Assembly (NCBI GenBank): GCA_036260415.1
Contig: DASZZX010000138.1
Location: 1 to 20,825 of the forward strand
Source: DASZZX01 sp036260415
GTDB taxonomy: Bacteria; Actinomycetota; Nitriliruptoria; Nitriliruptorales; JAHWKO01
DNA length: 20,825 nucleotides
Reading direction: 5' to 3'
Shown here: piece by piece, positions 7,717-16,154 of the stretch
Position numbering within the stretch: position 1 is the first letter of the stretch
Layout: each line of letters opens with the position of its first letter
Translations under genes and position numbers: made by a program
The notes under the pieces: generated by a model
Database searches by the model: none
The model's input: the letters and a program-made list of their open reading frames with translations, nothing else
What the model was told of the DNA's origin: nothing

Positions 7717-7732
7717 TACGCTCGGGCACATG
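7717..7732 (+). promoter_or_regulatory. Predicted -10 element of a leaderless transcript for the CPBP gene
   Basis: TACGCT at 7717-7722 fits the actinobacterial TAnnnT -10 pattern and stands exactly 7 bases before the ATG at 7730. Transcription would then start at or beside the A of the start codon. There is no Shine-Dalgarno sequence before the ATG, which fits leaderless translation. No clear -35 is visible. Confidence 0.5.
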
Positions 7733-8470
7733 CGGTCCCTCGCCGGGCTGTCGGCCGCCCTGTTGGCTCACAGCGCCGTGGTCAACCTGGCTCCGCTGCC
7801 GCGACGCTGGTACGTGCCGGTCAACCTGACCACGGCGGGCGGACTTGTCGCGCGGGCGCGATGGTGGGACCTGCGCCCCACGGACGTCACCGGGCCCGTC
7901 GAGCGGCTCGACGACGGCCTGCGGTGGGGGCTGGCCGCCTCCGCCGTGGTCGCGTCAGGCCTGGTCGCGACCGCCGCCGTCGCACGCCGTTCGCCGCGTC
8001 TGCGCCGCCTGCTGGCGGACCGCCGCGCGGCCGGCATGGACCGCCGGCGCCTGGCAGCCGAGACGCTCGTGAGGATCCCGCTGGGCACGGTGCTCCTCGA
8101 GGAGGTGGCCTTCCGCGGTGTGCTGCTGGCCGGTGTCCAGCAGGTCACGTCGACGGCGACGGCGGTCCACGTGGCCAGCGGCGTGTTCGGGCTGTGGCAC
8201 GTGGCCCCCACGGTGGCGGCGCTGCGGACCAACGGGATCGAGGGTGCCGCCCGGCTGACCGTGGGGGTGACCGCGGCCGTGGCCGCCACCACGCTCGGCG
8301 GGATGGTGCTGTGCCGGCTGCGTCTGCGCAGCGGCAGCCTGGTGGCACCCGTCTGCGTGCACTGGGCGCTCAACGCGGGTGCCCTGTCGGTCGCAGTCGC
8401 AACCATGCGGGCACCTGCCGCGTCCTGCACCCCGGCGGATCGTCGTCGCGTCCGTGCGCACGGGCGGTGA
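7730..8470 (+). CDS. CPBP family intramembrane metalloprotease
   Basis: A multi-pass membrane protein of 246 residues with the CPBP (Abi/CAAX protease-like) signature. Motif 1 is EEVAFRG (Glu124, Glu125, Arg129). Motif 2 is the FGLWH segment after VHVASGV, and the third motif is HWALNAGAL near the C-terminus; these give the metal-binding Glu and His residues. Hydrophobic segments flank them (the N-terminal LAGLSAALLAHSAVVNLAPL, GLAASAVVASGLVATAAV, VGVTAAVAATTLGGMVL). In characterised relatives the fold cleaves within or beside membranes (Rce1, bacteriocin immunity proteins); the substrate here is unknown. I place the start at the ATG at 7730 because a -10-like TACGCT lies 7 bases upstream; the frame itself is open much further upstream but that part is antisense to the esterase-family gene. 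The last 25 residues are polar and probably cytoplasmic. Confidence 0.88.
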   Translation: MRSLAGLSAALLAHSAVVNLAPLPRRWYVPVNLTTAGGLVARARWWDLRPTDVTGPVERLDDGLRWGLAASAVVASGLVATAAVARRSPRLRRLLADRRAAGMDRRRLAAETLVRIPLGTVLLEEVAFRGVLLAGVQQVTSTATAVHVASGVFGLWHVAPTVAALRTNGIEGAARLTVGVTAAVAATTLGGMVLCRLRLRSGSLVAPVCVHWALNAGALSVAVATMRAPAASCTPADRRRVRAHGR

Positions 8471-8682
8471 CCAGCCGCCCGGCCCGTCTCATCGGGCGGG
8501 AGCCGGAGACGTCGGGGGGAACCCTGCGTGGCATGGTCGACGTTGAAGCCGGCGCGGACGGATGCCGACAACCGCCGGTAGAACCCTTCCGAAGGGATGG
8601 GAACGACCCGCGGACACGTTACACGGAGTCCGGGCCGACCGGCCCGGAGCGCCGATCCAGCAACCCGAGGGGGGAACACTCC
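8471..8682 (+). promoter_or_regulatory. Long leader of the sigma factor gene, with candidate promoter and short palindrome
   Basis: The 212 bases before the sigma gene hold no credible ORF. GGAAC (8518-8522) and GTT (8542-8544) are 19 bases apart, resembling the GGAAT-N18-GTT promoters used by SigR/SigH-type ECF factors; the spacing is one base long, so this is tentative. CCCTTC (8584-8589) and GAAGGG (8591-8596) form a near-contiguous palindrome in the presumed untranslated leader. I could not match the leader to a riboswitch class I know. Confidence 0.3.
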
Positions 8683-9831
8683 GTGCCCGTAACTGAACTG
8701 ACGGTGAACGAAGCTACCGTCGCTGAGCTGATCGAGCAGGCCGCGGACCGCGGCTACCTGCTCGTGTCCGAGCTCGAGGAGGTACGTGACCCCGCCCGCC
8801 ACGGCGACGGGTGGACCGAGCAGATCGCGTCGCTCGTACGCGACCACGACGTGACCGTGGTCGACGACGTGGCCGGTGAGGAGCCCTCGGGCGAGGTCAA
8901 GATGACCATGTCGGGCGACCCGGTGCGTCAGTACCTCGACGCCGCCGGACGCCACGACCTGCTCGATGCGCAGCGTGAACAGGACCTGGCAAAGCGCTAC
9001 CAAGCCGGTCTGGCCGCTGCACGCCTGCTCGAGGACGGCGAGGCGTTGTCCCCGCGCCGGCGGGCGCTGCTGCACAACGTCCGTCGCGACGGCGAGCGCG
9101 CCAAGGACGAGATGGTCCGCAGCAACCTGCGGCTGGTCGTGCCCCAGGCCAAGAAGTGGATCGGCCGCGGGGTGGACTTCATCGAGCTGATCCAGGAGGG
9201 CAACCTGGGACTCATCCGCGCGGTGGAGAAGTTCGACCACACCAAGGGTTACAAGTTCTCCACCTACGCGGTGTGGTGGATCCGCCAGTCGCTGCAGCGC
9301 GGCTTCGCTGACAAGGCTCGGACCATCCGCGTGCCGGCGCACGTGTGGGAGCTGTCCGCCAAGTTGCGGCGCGCCGAGATCGACCTCCGTCAGGAACTGG
9401 GTCGCGATCCGATCGACGAGGAGATCTCGGCGCGCTCGAGGATCGACCTCGAGCGCATCCACGAGGTGCGCGACGTGCTGCAGGACCTCACCTCCCTGGA
9501 TCGACCGGTGGGGGAGGACGGCGACGCCTCGATGGGCGACCTGATCCCCGACGCGGAGGCGTCCGACCCCGAGGTGACCGCGTCGGCGATCGACGCGCGC
9601 ACACGCATCGCGGGCGTGCTCGGCACGCTCGACGAGCGGGAGCGGTCCATCCTGGAGCTGCGTTTCGGGTTCGTCGACGGCGACACGCGCACGCTCGACG
9701 AGATCGCCCAGATGTACGGGCTCAGCCGTGAGCGCATCCGCCAGGTCGAGAAGGAGGCGCTGGCCAAGCTGCGCCACCCGGCGTCCGGCACCTCGCTGAA
9801 CTCGCTGCTGGACGCCGTCGCGGCAGCCTGA
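8683..9831 (+). CDS. RNA polymerase sigma-70 factor, RpoD/HrdB-like (group 1 or 2)
   Basis: A 382-residue sigma-70 factor directing RNA polymerase to -10/-35 promoters. The GTG start has GAGGGGGGAA at 8667-8676. Residues about 8-66 (VAELIEQAADRGYLLVSELE, then LVRDHDVTVVDD) resemble a short region 1.1. DPVRQYLDAAGRHDLL is region 1.2; region 2 has RSNLRLVVPQAKKW, DFIELIQEGNLGLIRAVEKF and YKFSTYAVWWIRQSLQR (-10 recognition and melting). Region 3 begins ARTIRVPAHVWEL, and region 4 ends with LELRFGF, TLDEIAQMYGLSRERIRQVE and EKEALAKLRHP, the -35-binding helix-turn-helix. Unlike typical primary factors, the segment reads RGFADKARTIRVPAH rather than RAIADQARTIRIPVH, so a group 2 factor is as likely as the principal one. 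No long acidic insert or poly-Lys N-terminus of the HrdB type is present. The kinase gene at 9843 follows closely and may be co-transcribed. Confidence 0.93.
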   Translation: MPVTELTVNEATVAELIEQAADRGYLLVSELEEVRDPARHGDGWTEQIASLVRDHDVTVVDDVAGEEPSGEVKMTMSGDPVRQYLDAAGRHDLLDAQREQDLAKRYQAGLAAARLLEDGEALSPRRRALLHNVRRDGERAKDEMVRSNLRLVVPQAKKWIGRGVDFIELIQEGNLGLIRAVEKFDHTKGYKFSTYAVWWIRQSLQRGFADKARTIRVPAHVWELSAKLRRAEIDLRQELGRDPIDEEISARSRIDLERIHEVRDVLQDLTSLDRPVGEDGDASMGDLIPDAEASDPEVTASAIDARTRIAGVLGTLDERERSILELRFGFVDGDTRTLDEIAQMYGLSRERIRQVEKEALAKLRHPASGTSLNSLLDAVAAA

Positions 9832-9842
9832 CCGCACGCACC

Positions 9843-10412
9843 GTGACGCCCGGAGCCGGGGAGGCGCACGCCGACCCGGCTCCCGCGGTCACGTCGGAGC
9901 TCCGCATCCCCGACCCCTCGCTCGTGCTGCTGGTCGGGATCGCCGGCTGCGGCAAGTCGACGTTCGCCCGACGCCACTTCCGTCCCACCGAGGTGGTGTC
10001 CTCCGATGCGTGCCGCGCCATGGTCGCCGACGACCCCACCGATCAGGACGCCACCTCGGACGCCTTCTCGGTGCTGTCGTTCATCCTGGACAAGCGGCTG
10101 CGTCGCGGGCGTCTCAGCGTGGTGGACGCCACGAACCTCACCCGTGACCACCGCCGCCGCTACCTGGGCCTCGCCGACAAGTACGCCATCCCTCCGGTCG
10201 CCATCGTGCTGGACCTGCCGTTCGAGGTGTGTCACGAGCGCGATCGCCGCCGCGAGGGCCGGCAGGTGGGCGTCGACGTGCTGCAGCGTCAGAGGCGTGA
10301 CCTCGACCGGGGCCTCGCCCAGCTACAGCGTGACCCGGCCTACCGCGTGCTGCGGATCCTCACCTCCCAGGAGGAGGTCGATGCGGTGAGGGTGGTGCGG
10401 GAACCGGCGTAG
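9843..10412 (+). CDS. Stand-alone Pnkp-like polynucleotide kinase domain (P-loop NTPase)
   Basis: A 189-residue P-loop phosphotransferase resembling the N-terminal 5'-OH polynucleotide kinase domain of bacterial Pnkp. Walker A is GIAGCGKST (32-40, Lys38). SSDACRAMVADDPTDQDAT matches the SSD..R..v.DD..dq.aT segment that holds the catalytic Asp and substrate-contacting residues. VVDATNLTRDHRRRYL follows, then the lid region VCHERDRRREGRQVG and RQRRDLDRGLAQL. In bacterial Pnkp the same polypeptide carries a metallophosphatase and a ligase-like domain; both are absent and no neighbouring ORF supplies them. Only 11 bases separate it from the sigma factor stop, suggesting co-transcription. The GTG at 9843 has no clear Shine-Dalgarno sequence, so the start is uncertain; the first 22 residues look disordered. 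It could also act on another phosphate acceptor. Confidence 0.8.
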   Translation: MTPGAGEAHADPAPAVTSELRIPDPSLVLLVGIAGCGKSTFARRHFRPTEVVSSDACRAMVADDPTDQDATSDAFSVLSFILDKRLRRGRLSVVDATNLTRDHRRRYLGLADKYAIPPVAIVLDLPFEVCHERDRRREGRQVGVDVLQRQRRDLDRGLAQLQRDPAYRVLRILTSQEEVDAVRVVREPA

Positions 10413-10437
10413 ACCTGGCCTGCCCCAGGCCCGACCC

Positions 10438-10462
10438 CCGGCCGTTGGCCAGGGACGGCCGG
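10438..10462. terminator. Strong hairpin between convergent genes, probable terminator
   Basis: CCGGCCGT (10438-10445) and ACGGCCGG (10455-10462) form a perfect 8-bp stem with a 9-base loop. Just upstream, GGCCTG (10417-10422) and CAGGCC (10426-10431) form a second small hairpin directly after the kinase stop codon. There is no T-tract. The position between a plus gene ending at 10412 and a minus gene ending at 10552 suits a terminator for both strands. The rest of 10463-10551 shows nothing recognisable. Confidence 0.5.
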
Positions 10463-10551
10463 TGGCGGTCATGGACGGGGCGGCTGCTGGTGGGCTGGCC
10501 TCGGCCGGGCTGAAGCCTCGCTCGGTCGACCCGGTGCCGGGCGCGCAGCCG

Positions 10552-10746
10552 TCACGGCCGGCTGCGGTCGGTCAGGGTGTGCTCCGACGCCCGCTGGTGG
10601 CGCTCGAACTCGACCTCCGAGTCGGCGTAGCCCTGCTCGGACTGCGGGAAGGCGTTGCCCTCCCAGCCGCAGGCACAGGCTGCGGTCACGTACACGTCGC
10701 TGGCACGGACCTCACTGCGTGGCTCGAAGCGGTGGACGTCGGGCAC
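10552..10746 (-). CDS. Small protein (64 residues) with possible CxC/HxxxxxH zinc site, downstream of bpa
   Basis: I do not recognise a named family. The start GTG at 10746 has GGGAGGAGCT directly upstream on the minus strand with good spacing, which is the main reason to believe the gene. The sequence has a polar N-terminus, then VTAACACGWEGNAF with Cys24 and Cys26, then an acidic helical stretch and ERHQRASEH with His50 and His56. CxCGW followed after about 23 residues by HxxxxxH recalls small actinobacterial proteins with a CGW turn and two late His, and could bind one zinc ion; this is inference. It begins 39 bases after the bpa stop on the same strand, so it probably shares the bpa transcript and may be linked to proteasome function. 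No signal peptide or membrane segment. Confidence 0.72.
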   Translation of the reverse strand: MPDVHRFEPRSEVRASDVYVTAACACGWEGNAFPQSEQGYADSEVEFERHQRASEHTLTDRSRP

Positions 10747-10785
10747 GGTAGCTCCTCCCTCGCGGATGGCTGGACCGCTCGCTGG

Positions 10786-11271
10786 TCACAGGTACTGGCC
10801 GGTCTGACCGCCGCCCTCCAGCGCCCGCCGTTGCGCCAGCTGCCGATGGTGCTGCTGCGCGATCTGCTGGCTCGCCATGCTGGCCTGGATGCCGCGGAAC
10901 AGGCCCTCCAGCCAGCCGGCCAGCTGCGCCTGCACGACCCGGAGCTCCCCCCCGGACGGGATGCCCTCGTCCATTGGCAGCTCCATCTGCCCGAGCTCCT
11001 CGACGAGGTTCTCCGACACGATCTCCTGCAGCGAGTCGACCGCCTGCTGGTGGATCGCCGCGAGGCGTTCGCGACCGGCTTCGTCGAGGTCGGTCGTGCG
11101 CACCTCGTCGAGCAGACTGCGGATCGAGTGGGCGATGCGCAGCAGGCGGGCCGGGTGCTCGATCTCCTCCTGCGGCCCTTGCGCGGGGTCGCCGTGAGGG
11201 TCCAGCAGTGTCGGCGGCCGCTCGTCGCCGCGTGGCGCCTGCTGCCCGCGTGGCTGCTCCTGGTGGTTCAC
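10786..11271 (-). CDS. bpa: Bacterial proteasome activator Bpa (PafE)
   Basis: Bpa/PafE forms a dodecameric ring that opens the gate of the actinobacterial 20S proteasome without ATP and lets it degrade unfolded substrates. The 161-residue product matches the family along its length: EEIEHPARLLRIAHSIRSLL, DEVRTTDLDEAGRERLAAIH, ELGQMELPMDEGIPSGGELR, VVQAQLAGWLEGLFRGIQAS, and above all the C-terminal GQYL, the tail that docks into pockets of the proteasome alpha ring. The first 35 residues are Gln/Arg/Pro-rich and probably disordered. I choose the GTG at 11271 rather than an upstream start because AGGAGG lies at 11281-11276. The gene implies that this organism has 20S proteasome genes elsewhere. 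The small protein gene at 10746 follows 39 bases downstream. Confidence 0.95.
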   Translation of the reverse strand: MNHQEQPRGQQAPRGDERPPTLLDPHGDPAQGPQEEIEHPARLLRIAHSIRSLLDEVRTTDLDEAGRERLAAIHQQAVDSLQEIVSENLVEELGQMELPMDEGIPSGGELRVVQAQLAGWLEGLFRGIQASMASQQIAQQHHRQLAQRRALEGGGQTGQYL

Positions 11272-11290
11272 GCACTGCCTCCTGCGCGGT

Positions 11291-11309
11291 CGTGTTCCCA
11301 AGGAACGCG
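11291..11309. promoter_or_regulatory. Inverted repeat in the bpa/capA divergent intergenic region
   Basis: CGTGTTCC (11291-11298), CAA, GGAACGCG (11302-11309) is an 8-base inverted repeat with one mismatch. It lies 20-38 bases upstream of the bpa start and could be an operator for a dimeric regulator. The rest of 11310-11400 holds TACGGT at 11373-11378, a -10-like hexamer 28 bases before the capA-like ATG. Confidence 0.4.
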
Positions 11310-11400
11310 CCGCTCCGGCCGGCCGCAACCGCACGACCCCGGCCAGCCGTCAGCGGCTGTCCTGCCGGCGGTTACGGTGGCGGGGGAGGAGGGGAGCGTC

Positions 11401-12378
11401 ATGTTCACGCTCGGCCTGTCGGGCGACACCATGCTGGGACGCAAGGTGGCGGAGCGGCTCGAACGCGACCCCCCCGCCGCGCTGTTCGCCGAGGACCTGG
11501 TGACGGTCGCCCACGAAGCCGACCTGCTGGTCGTCAACCTGGAGTGCTGCATTTCCGAGCGGGGGGAACGCTGGCCCGATCCCGCCAAGCCCTTCTTCTT
11601 CCGCGCACCCCCGCGGGCGCTGGACGCGCTGGCGCTGCTCGGCGTCGGCGCGGTCACCCTCGCCAACAACCACGCCCTCGACTACGACGTCGCCGCGCTG
11701 CTGGACACGCTCGACCTGCTCGATGACGCCGGCATCGCGTGCGTGGGCGCGGGTCAGGACCTCGAGCGCGCACGCGCGCCCGCTGAGCTCGACGTCGCTG
11801 GCACGCGCATCGCCGTGGTGGGACTGACCGACCACCCGGAGGACTTCGCCGCCGGTCCGTCGCGGCCCGGGGTGGCGCACGCCGATCTTCGCAGCGAGGT
11901 GCCTGAGTGGGTCGCGGCGACGGTGGGCGCCGTCGACGCCGACGTGGTGTTGGTGACCCCCCACTGGGGCCCCAACATGACCGCGGAGCCGGTCTCCCAC
12001 GTGCGCCGGGCGGCTCCCGCCGTGGTGGCCGCCGGCGCGACCCTGGTGGCGGGCCACTCCGCCCACGTGTTCCACGGCGTGCGCACGCTCGACCGCGACG
12101 GCGCTCCGGTGCCGGTCCTGTACGACCTCGGCGACTTCATCGACGACTACGCGGTCGATCCGCGGCTGCGGAACGACCACGGCTTGTTCTGGCTGCTGCG
12201 CCTCGACGGTGCGCGTCCGGTACGCCTGGAGGCCGTGCCGATCTTCCTCGACTACTGCTACACGCGCCTGGCCCGGCGGGAGGAGGCGGCGTGGATCCGG
12301 CGCCGCTTCCGCGACGCGTGCGCCGCCATGGGCACGGAGGCCACCGAGGAGGATGGCCGCCTGGTCGTCACCTGGTGA
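11401..12378 (+). CDS. CapA family protein (PGA_cap, metallophosphatase-like fold)
   Basis: A 325-residue protein of the CapA/PgsA family, related to calcineurin-like phosphoesterases. CapA is needed for polyglutamate capsule synthesis in Bacillus, but most lone members have unknown roles. Metal-site motifs are in order: LSGDTMLGRKVAERL at residues 5-19, VVNLECCIS, TLANNHALDY, VTPHWGPNMT and VAGHSAHVFHGV, then LYDLGDFIDDYAVD. Unlike membrane-anchored CapA, it has no signal peptide or membrane segment, so it is probably cytoplasmic. The ATG at 11401 follows GGGGGAGGAGGGGAG at 11382-11396. No capBC-like genes are near, so a capsule role is not supported. Its last 11 bases overlap the end of the convergent MBL-hydrolase gene. 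Confidence 0.9.
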   Translation: MFTLGLSGDTMLGRKVAERLERDPPAALFAEDLVTVAHEADLLVVNLECCISERGERWPDPAKPFFFRAPPRALDALALLGVGAVTLANNHALDYDVAALLDTLDLLDDAGIACVGAGQDLERARAPAELDVAGTRIAVVGLTDHPEDFAAGPSRPGVAHADLRSEVPEWVAATVGAVDADVVLVTPHWGPNMTAEPVSHVRRAAPAVVAAGATLVAGHSAHVFHGVRTLDRDGAPVPVLYDLGDFIDDYAVDPRLRNDHGLFWLLRLDGARPVRLEAVPIFLDYCYTRLARREEAAWIRRRFRDACAAMGTEATEEDGRLVVTW

Positions 12379-13105
12379 GGGACACCTCGAGACCGTCGTG
12401 CGCGGGAGCTGCCCGCTCGCAGCGGCGGGTCACCTCCCGGACGAGCTCGTCATGCGAGGGAGCGCTGCGCCCGATCTGTGTCAGCAGGATGCGGTCCACC
12501 TCCCAGCCGCAGAGCCGCGGGAGGTCCACGTCGATCCGCAGGTGGCTGAAGATGCGCCGCCCGTAGGTGGCGCCGTCGGCGACGAGGAGCGCGGCGCCGT
12601 GGGTCAGACGTCGCAGGTCGTCCGTCGGTTCGGCCGTGTCGGAGGCGTAGACCAGGGCGGGGCCGCCCTCCACACGCCACGCGTACGTGCGGAAGCGCGG
12701 CTGGCGCGCGTGTGGCACCTCGCAGGCGGTCAGCGTCACGTCGCCGACCTCGTGCGGCGCGCCCGCGTCAACCGGTGTCAGCGCGCAGTGGCCCAGCCGG
12801 GCGTAGCGCTCGCGCAACACGTCGAGCGCCTCGGGGCAGGCCAGCACCGGCACCGGGCCGAGGCCGCGCTCCTGCAGCCATCTGCGGAGGGCCGGCACGC
12901 CGCCGGACGCGTCGCGGTGGGCGTGGGTCAGGGCCACCGCGTCGATGCGGTCCACGTCCGCCAGCTGGGACGGCAGGTCGCGGGTGGCGTCGAGCAGCAG
13001 TCCGGTCCCCCCGGCGGTGACCAGCGCCGAGCTCTCGCGTCGGCGCGAACGTCCTGCGCCGGGGGTCCCGCCGCTGGCTCCGGTGCCCAGGAAGCGGACG
13101 TGCAC
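12368..13105 (-). CDS. MBL-fold metallo-hydrolase with altered metal-ligand motif
   Basis: A 245-residue metallo-beta-lactamase-fold hydrolase of the RNase Z/PhnP-like type. It begins VHVRFLGTGASGGTPGAGRS with RRRESSALV, the usual start of cyclic phosphodiesterase-like members. The metal motif reads LTHAHRDASGG: the first two His and the Asp of HxHxDH are present, but the last His is Ala. CEVPHARQ supplies the next His and YASDTAEP the bridging Asp. Near the end, LLTQIGRSAPSHDEL has Gln where RNase Z-like proteins usually have the final His. It may hold one metal ion or belong to a subgroup with different ligands. The GTG start at 13105 lies three bases after the acyl-CoA dehydrogenase stop, so the two form an operon; the 3' end overlaps the convergent CapA gene by 11 bases. 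The substrate is unknown. Confidence 0.85.
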   Translation of the reverse strand: MHVRFLGTGASGGTPGAGRSRRRESSALVTAGGTGLLLDATRDLPSQLADVDRIDAVALTHAHRDASGGVPALRRWLQERGLGPVPVLACPEALDVLRERYARLGHCALTPVDAGAPHEVGDVTLTACEVPHARQPRFRTYAWRVEGGPALVYASDTAEPTDDLRRLTHGAALLVADGATYGRRIFSHLRIDVDLPRLCGWEVDRILLTQIGRSAPSHDELVREVTRRCERAAPAHDGLEVSLTR

Positions 13106-13108
13106 CGA

Positions 13109-14260
13109 TCAGGGCGGCAGCGGGGTGGGGTCCCCGGCGCGGCGCAGCAACTCACGTGCGATGACGTTGCGCTGGATCTCCGACGTGCCCTCGTAGATGC
13201 GGGGGGCCCGTACGTCGCGGTACAGGTGGGCCAGCAGGTGGTCGTCGACCAGGGCCCGCGCCCCGTGGATCTGGATGGCGGCGTCGACCACGAACTGTGC
13301 GGTCTCGGTCGCGAACAGCTTGGCCATCGCCGCGCGTCGGGTGACGTCGCCGTGGCGCCCGTCGTCGTAGGCGCGCGCGGCCGCGTAGACCAGCAGCCTG
13401 GCGGCCTCGATGCGTGTCGCCATGTCGGCGAGCTGGTGGGAGACGGCCTGGAAGTCGGTGATCGGACGGCCGAACGCGCTGCGGTGGCGTGCGTGTGTGA
13501 CGGCCGCGTCGAGGGCGGCCTGCGCCATCCCGACGGCGAACGCGCCCACGCTGGGACGGAACAGGTCCAGGGTGCGCATCGCGACCCCGAAGCCGTGATC
13601 CACCTCACCCAGCACCTGGTCGGGGCGCACCGCGACGCCGTCGAAGGTGAGCCGTCCGATGGGGTGCGGGCTCAGCATGCGGATGGGATCGCCGCCGAGC
13701 CCGGGCGTGTCGCCGGGGACGACGAACGCCGTGACACCGCGAGCGGCGGCCGACGGTGTGGTCCGGGCGAACACCGTGTACAGGTCCGCGTCCGGCGCGT
13801 TGGAGATCCACAACTTCTCGCCGCTCAGCCGCCAGCCGTCAGCGTCGCGCTCGGCGGTCAGCGCGATGGCGGCGGCGTCCGAGCCGGCGTCGGGCTCGGT
13901 CAGCGCGAACGCTGCGACCGCTTCCCCGCGAGCGACCGGCGGGATCCAGCGTCGCGCGGCGTCCTCCGCGGCGGACTGCACGATCGGGTAGGCGCCGAGG
14001 CCCTGCAGCGCCAACGCGGTCTCCGCGGCGGTGCTCTCGCGGGCCAGGCCCTCGCGCAGCCGGCACAGCGTGGTCGCCGACACGTCGCGGTCGCTGGTGC
14101 CTCCCAGCCGGCGGGGGAACAGGCGCGGCAGCAGCCCGCTGTCGCCCAGCGCGCGGACGAGCGGTCGGTCCACGCGCCCGGGGTGGCCGCCGCCGGCCAG
14201 CGGTAGCAGCCGCTCGCGCGCGATGCGTCGGATCTCCTCCACGTCGAGGTCGGTCACCAC
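13109..14260 (-). CDS. Acyl-CoA dehydrogenase family flavoprotein
   Basis: A 383-residue FAD enzyme that introduces a trans-2 double bond into acyl-CoA thioesters, passing electrons to ETF. The family blocks are in order: ARESTAAETALALQGLGAYP, AAFALTEPDAGSDAAAI (acyl-CoA/FAD contact), DGWRLSGEKLWISNA, RTLDLFRPSVGAFAVGMAQA, RSAFGRPITDFQAVSHQLAD, AIQIHGARALVDDH and APRIYEGTSEIQRNVIARELL. The Glu of IYEGTSE is the position of the catalytic base in medium- and short-chain enzymes. Length is typical. GTG at 14260 (or 14257) follows CGGAGGGC at 14269-14262, and a -10-like TAGCGT stands at 14281-14276 on the minus strand. It leads an operon with the MBL hydrolase. No other beta-oxidation gene is near, so the chain or ring specificity is not deducible. 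Confidence 0.94.
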   Translation of the reverse strand: MVTDLDVEEIRRIARERLLPLAGGGHPGRVDRPLVRALGDSGLLPRLFPRRLGGTSDRDVSATTLCRLREGLARESTAAETALALQGLGAYPIVQSAAEDAARRWIPPVARGEAVAAFALTEPDAGSDAAAIALTAERDADGWRLSGEKLWISNAPDADLYTVFARTTPSAAARGVTAFVVPGDTPGLGGDPIRMLSPHPIGRLTFDGVAVRPDQVLGEVDHGFGVAMRTLDLFRPSVGAFAVGMAQAALDAAVTHARHRSAFGRPITDFQAVSHQLADMATRIEAARLLVYAAARAYDDGRHGDVTRRAAMAKLFATETAQFVVDAAIQIHGARALVDDHLLAHLYRDVRAPRIYEGTSEIQRNVIARELLRRAGDPTPLPP

Positions 14261-14357
14261 GCCCTCCGAGGGGGCACGCTAGCCCGGGGACACCCCGTGA
14301 CCGTCCCGTCGGGGTCTGCGTCGCGTTGTGAGCCGCTGCGGGCCGCCGATCTGTCGC

Positions 14358-14425
14358 GCTGCCCGACGGGGGCTGCAGGCTGGGCAGCTCGGCGCCGGCG
14401 GGTGGTTGTCGGCCTCGCGCCGACA
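14358..14425 (-). terminator. Hairpin(s) after the fourth kinase gene, probable terminator
   Basis: TGTCGGC (14407-14413) and GCCGACA (14419-14425) pair perfectly over 7 bp with a 5-base loop, starting 14 bases beyond the kinase stop on the minus strand. Further on, GCTGCCC (14358-14364) and GGGCAGC (14382-14388) can form a second stem with a 17-base loop. There is no T-tract. This separates the kinase from the acyl-CoA dehydrogenase unit. Confidence 0.45.
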
Positions 14426-14438
14426 CGCCGTCGCGACG

Positions 14439-16154
<1,716 letters not shown>

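Noticed and set aside
6419..7729. Long upstream extension of the CPBP gene frame (683 codons in total)
   Set aside because: The stretch is antisense to the esterase-family gene, has no domain, and the ATG at 7730 with its TACGCT element gives a normal CPBP length.
8541..8682. Possible riboswitch in the sigma factor leader
   Set aside because: There are short palindromes, but I could not match the conserved core of c-di-AMP, cobalamin or other riboswitch classes by eye.
10462..11400. Plus-strand extension of the capA-like frame
   Set aside because: It is antisense to bpa and the small CxC protein. The ATG at 11401 has a strong Shine-Dalgarno sequence and gives a normal family start.
12209..14206. 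Open plus-strand frame of 665 codons
   Set aside because: It is antisense to the MBL hydrolase and acyl-CoA dehydrogenase genes, both with clear motifs; long shadow frames are common at this GC content.
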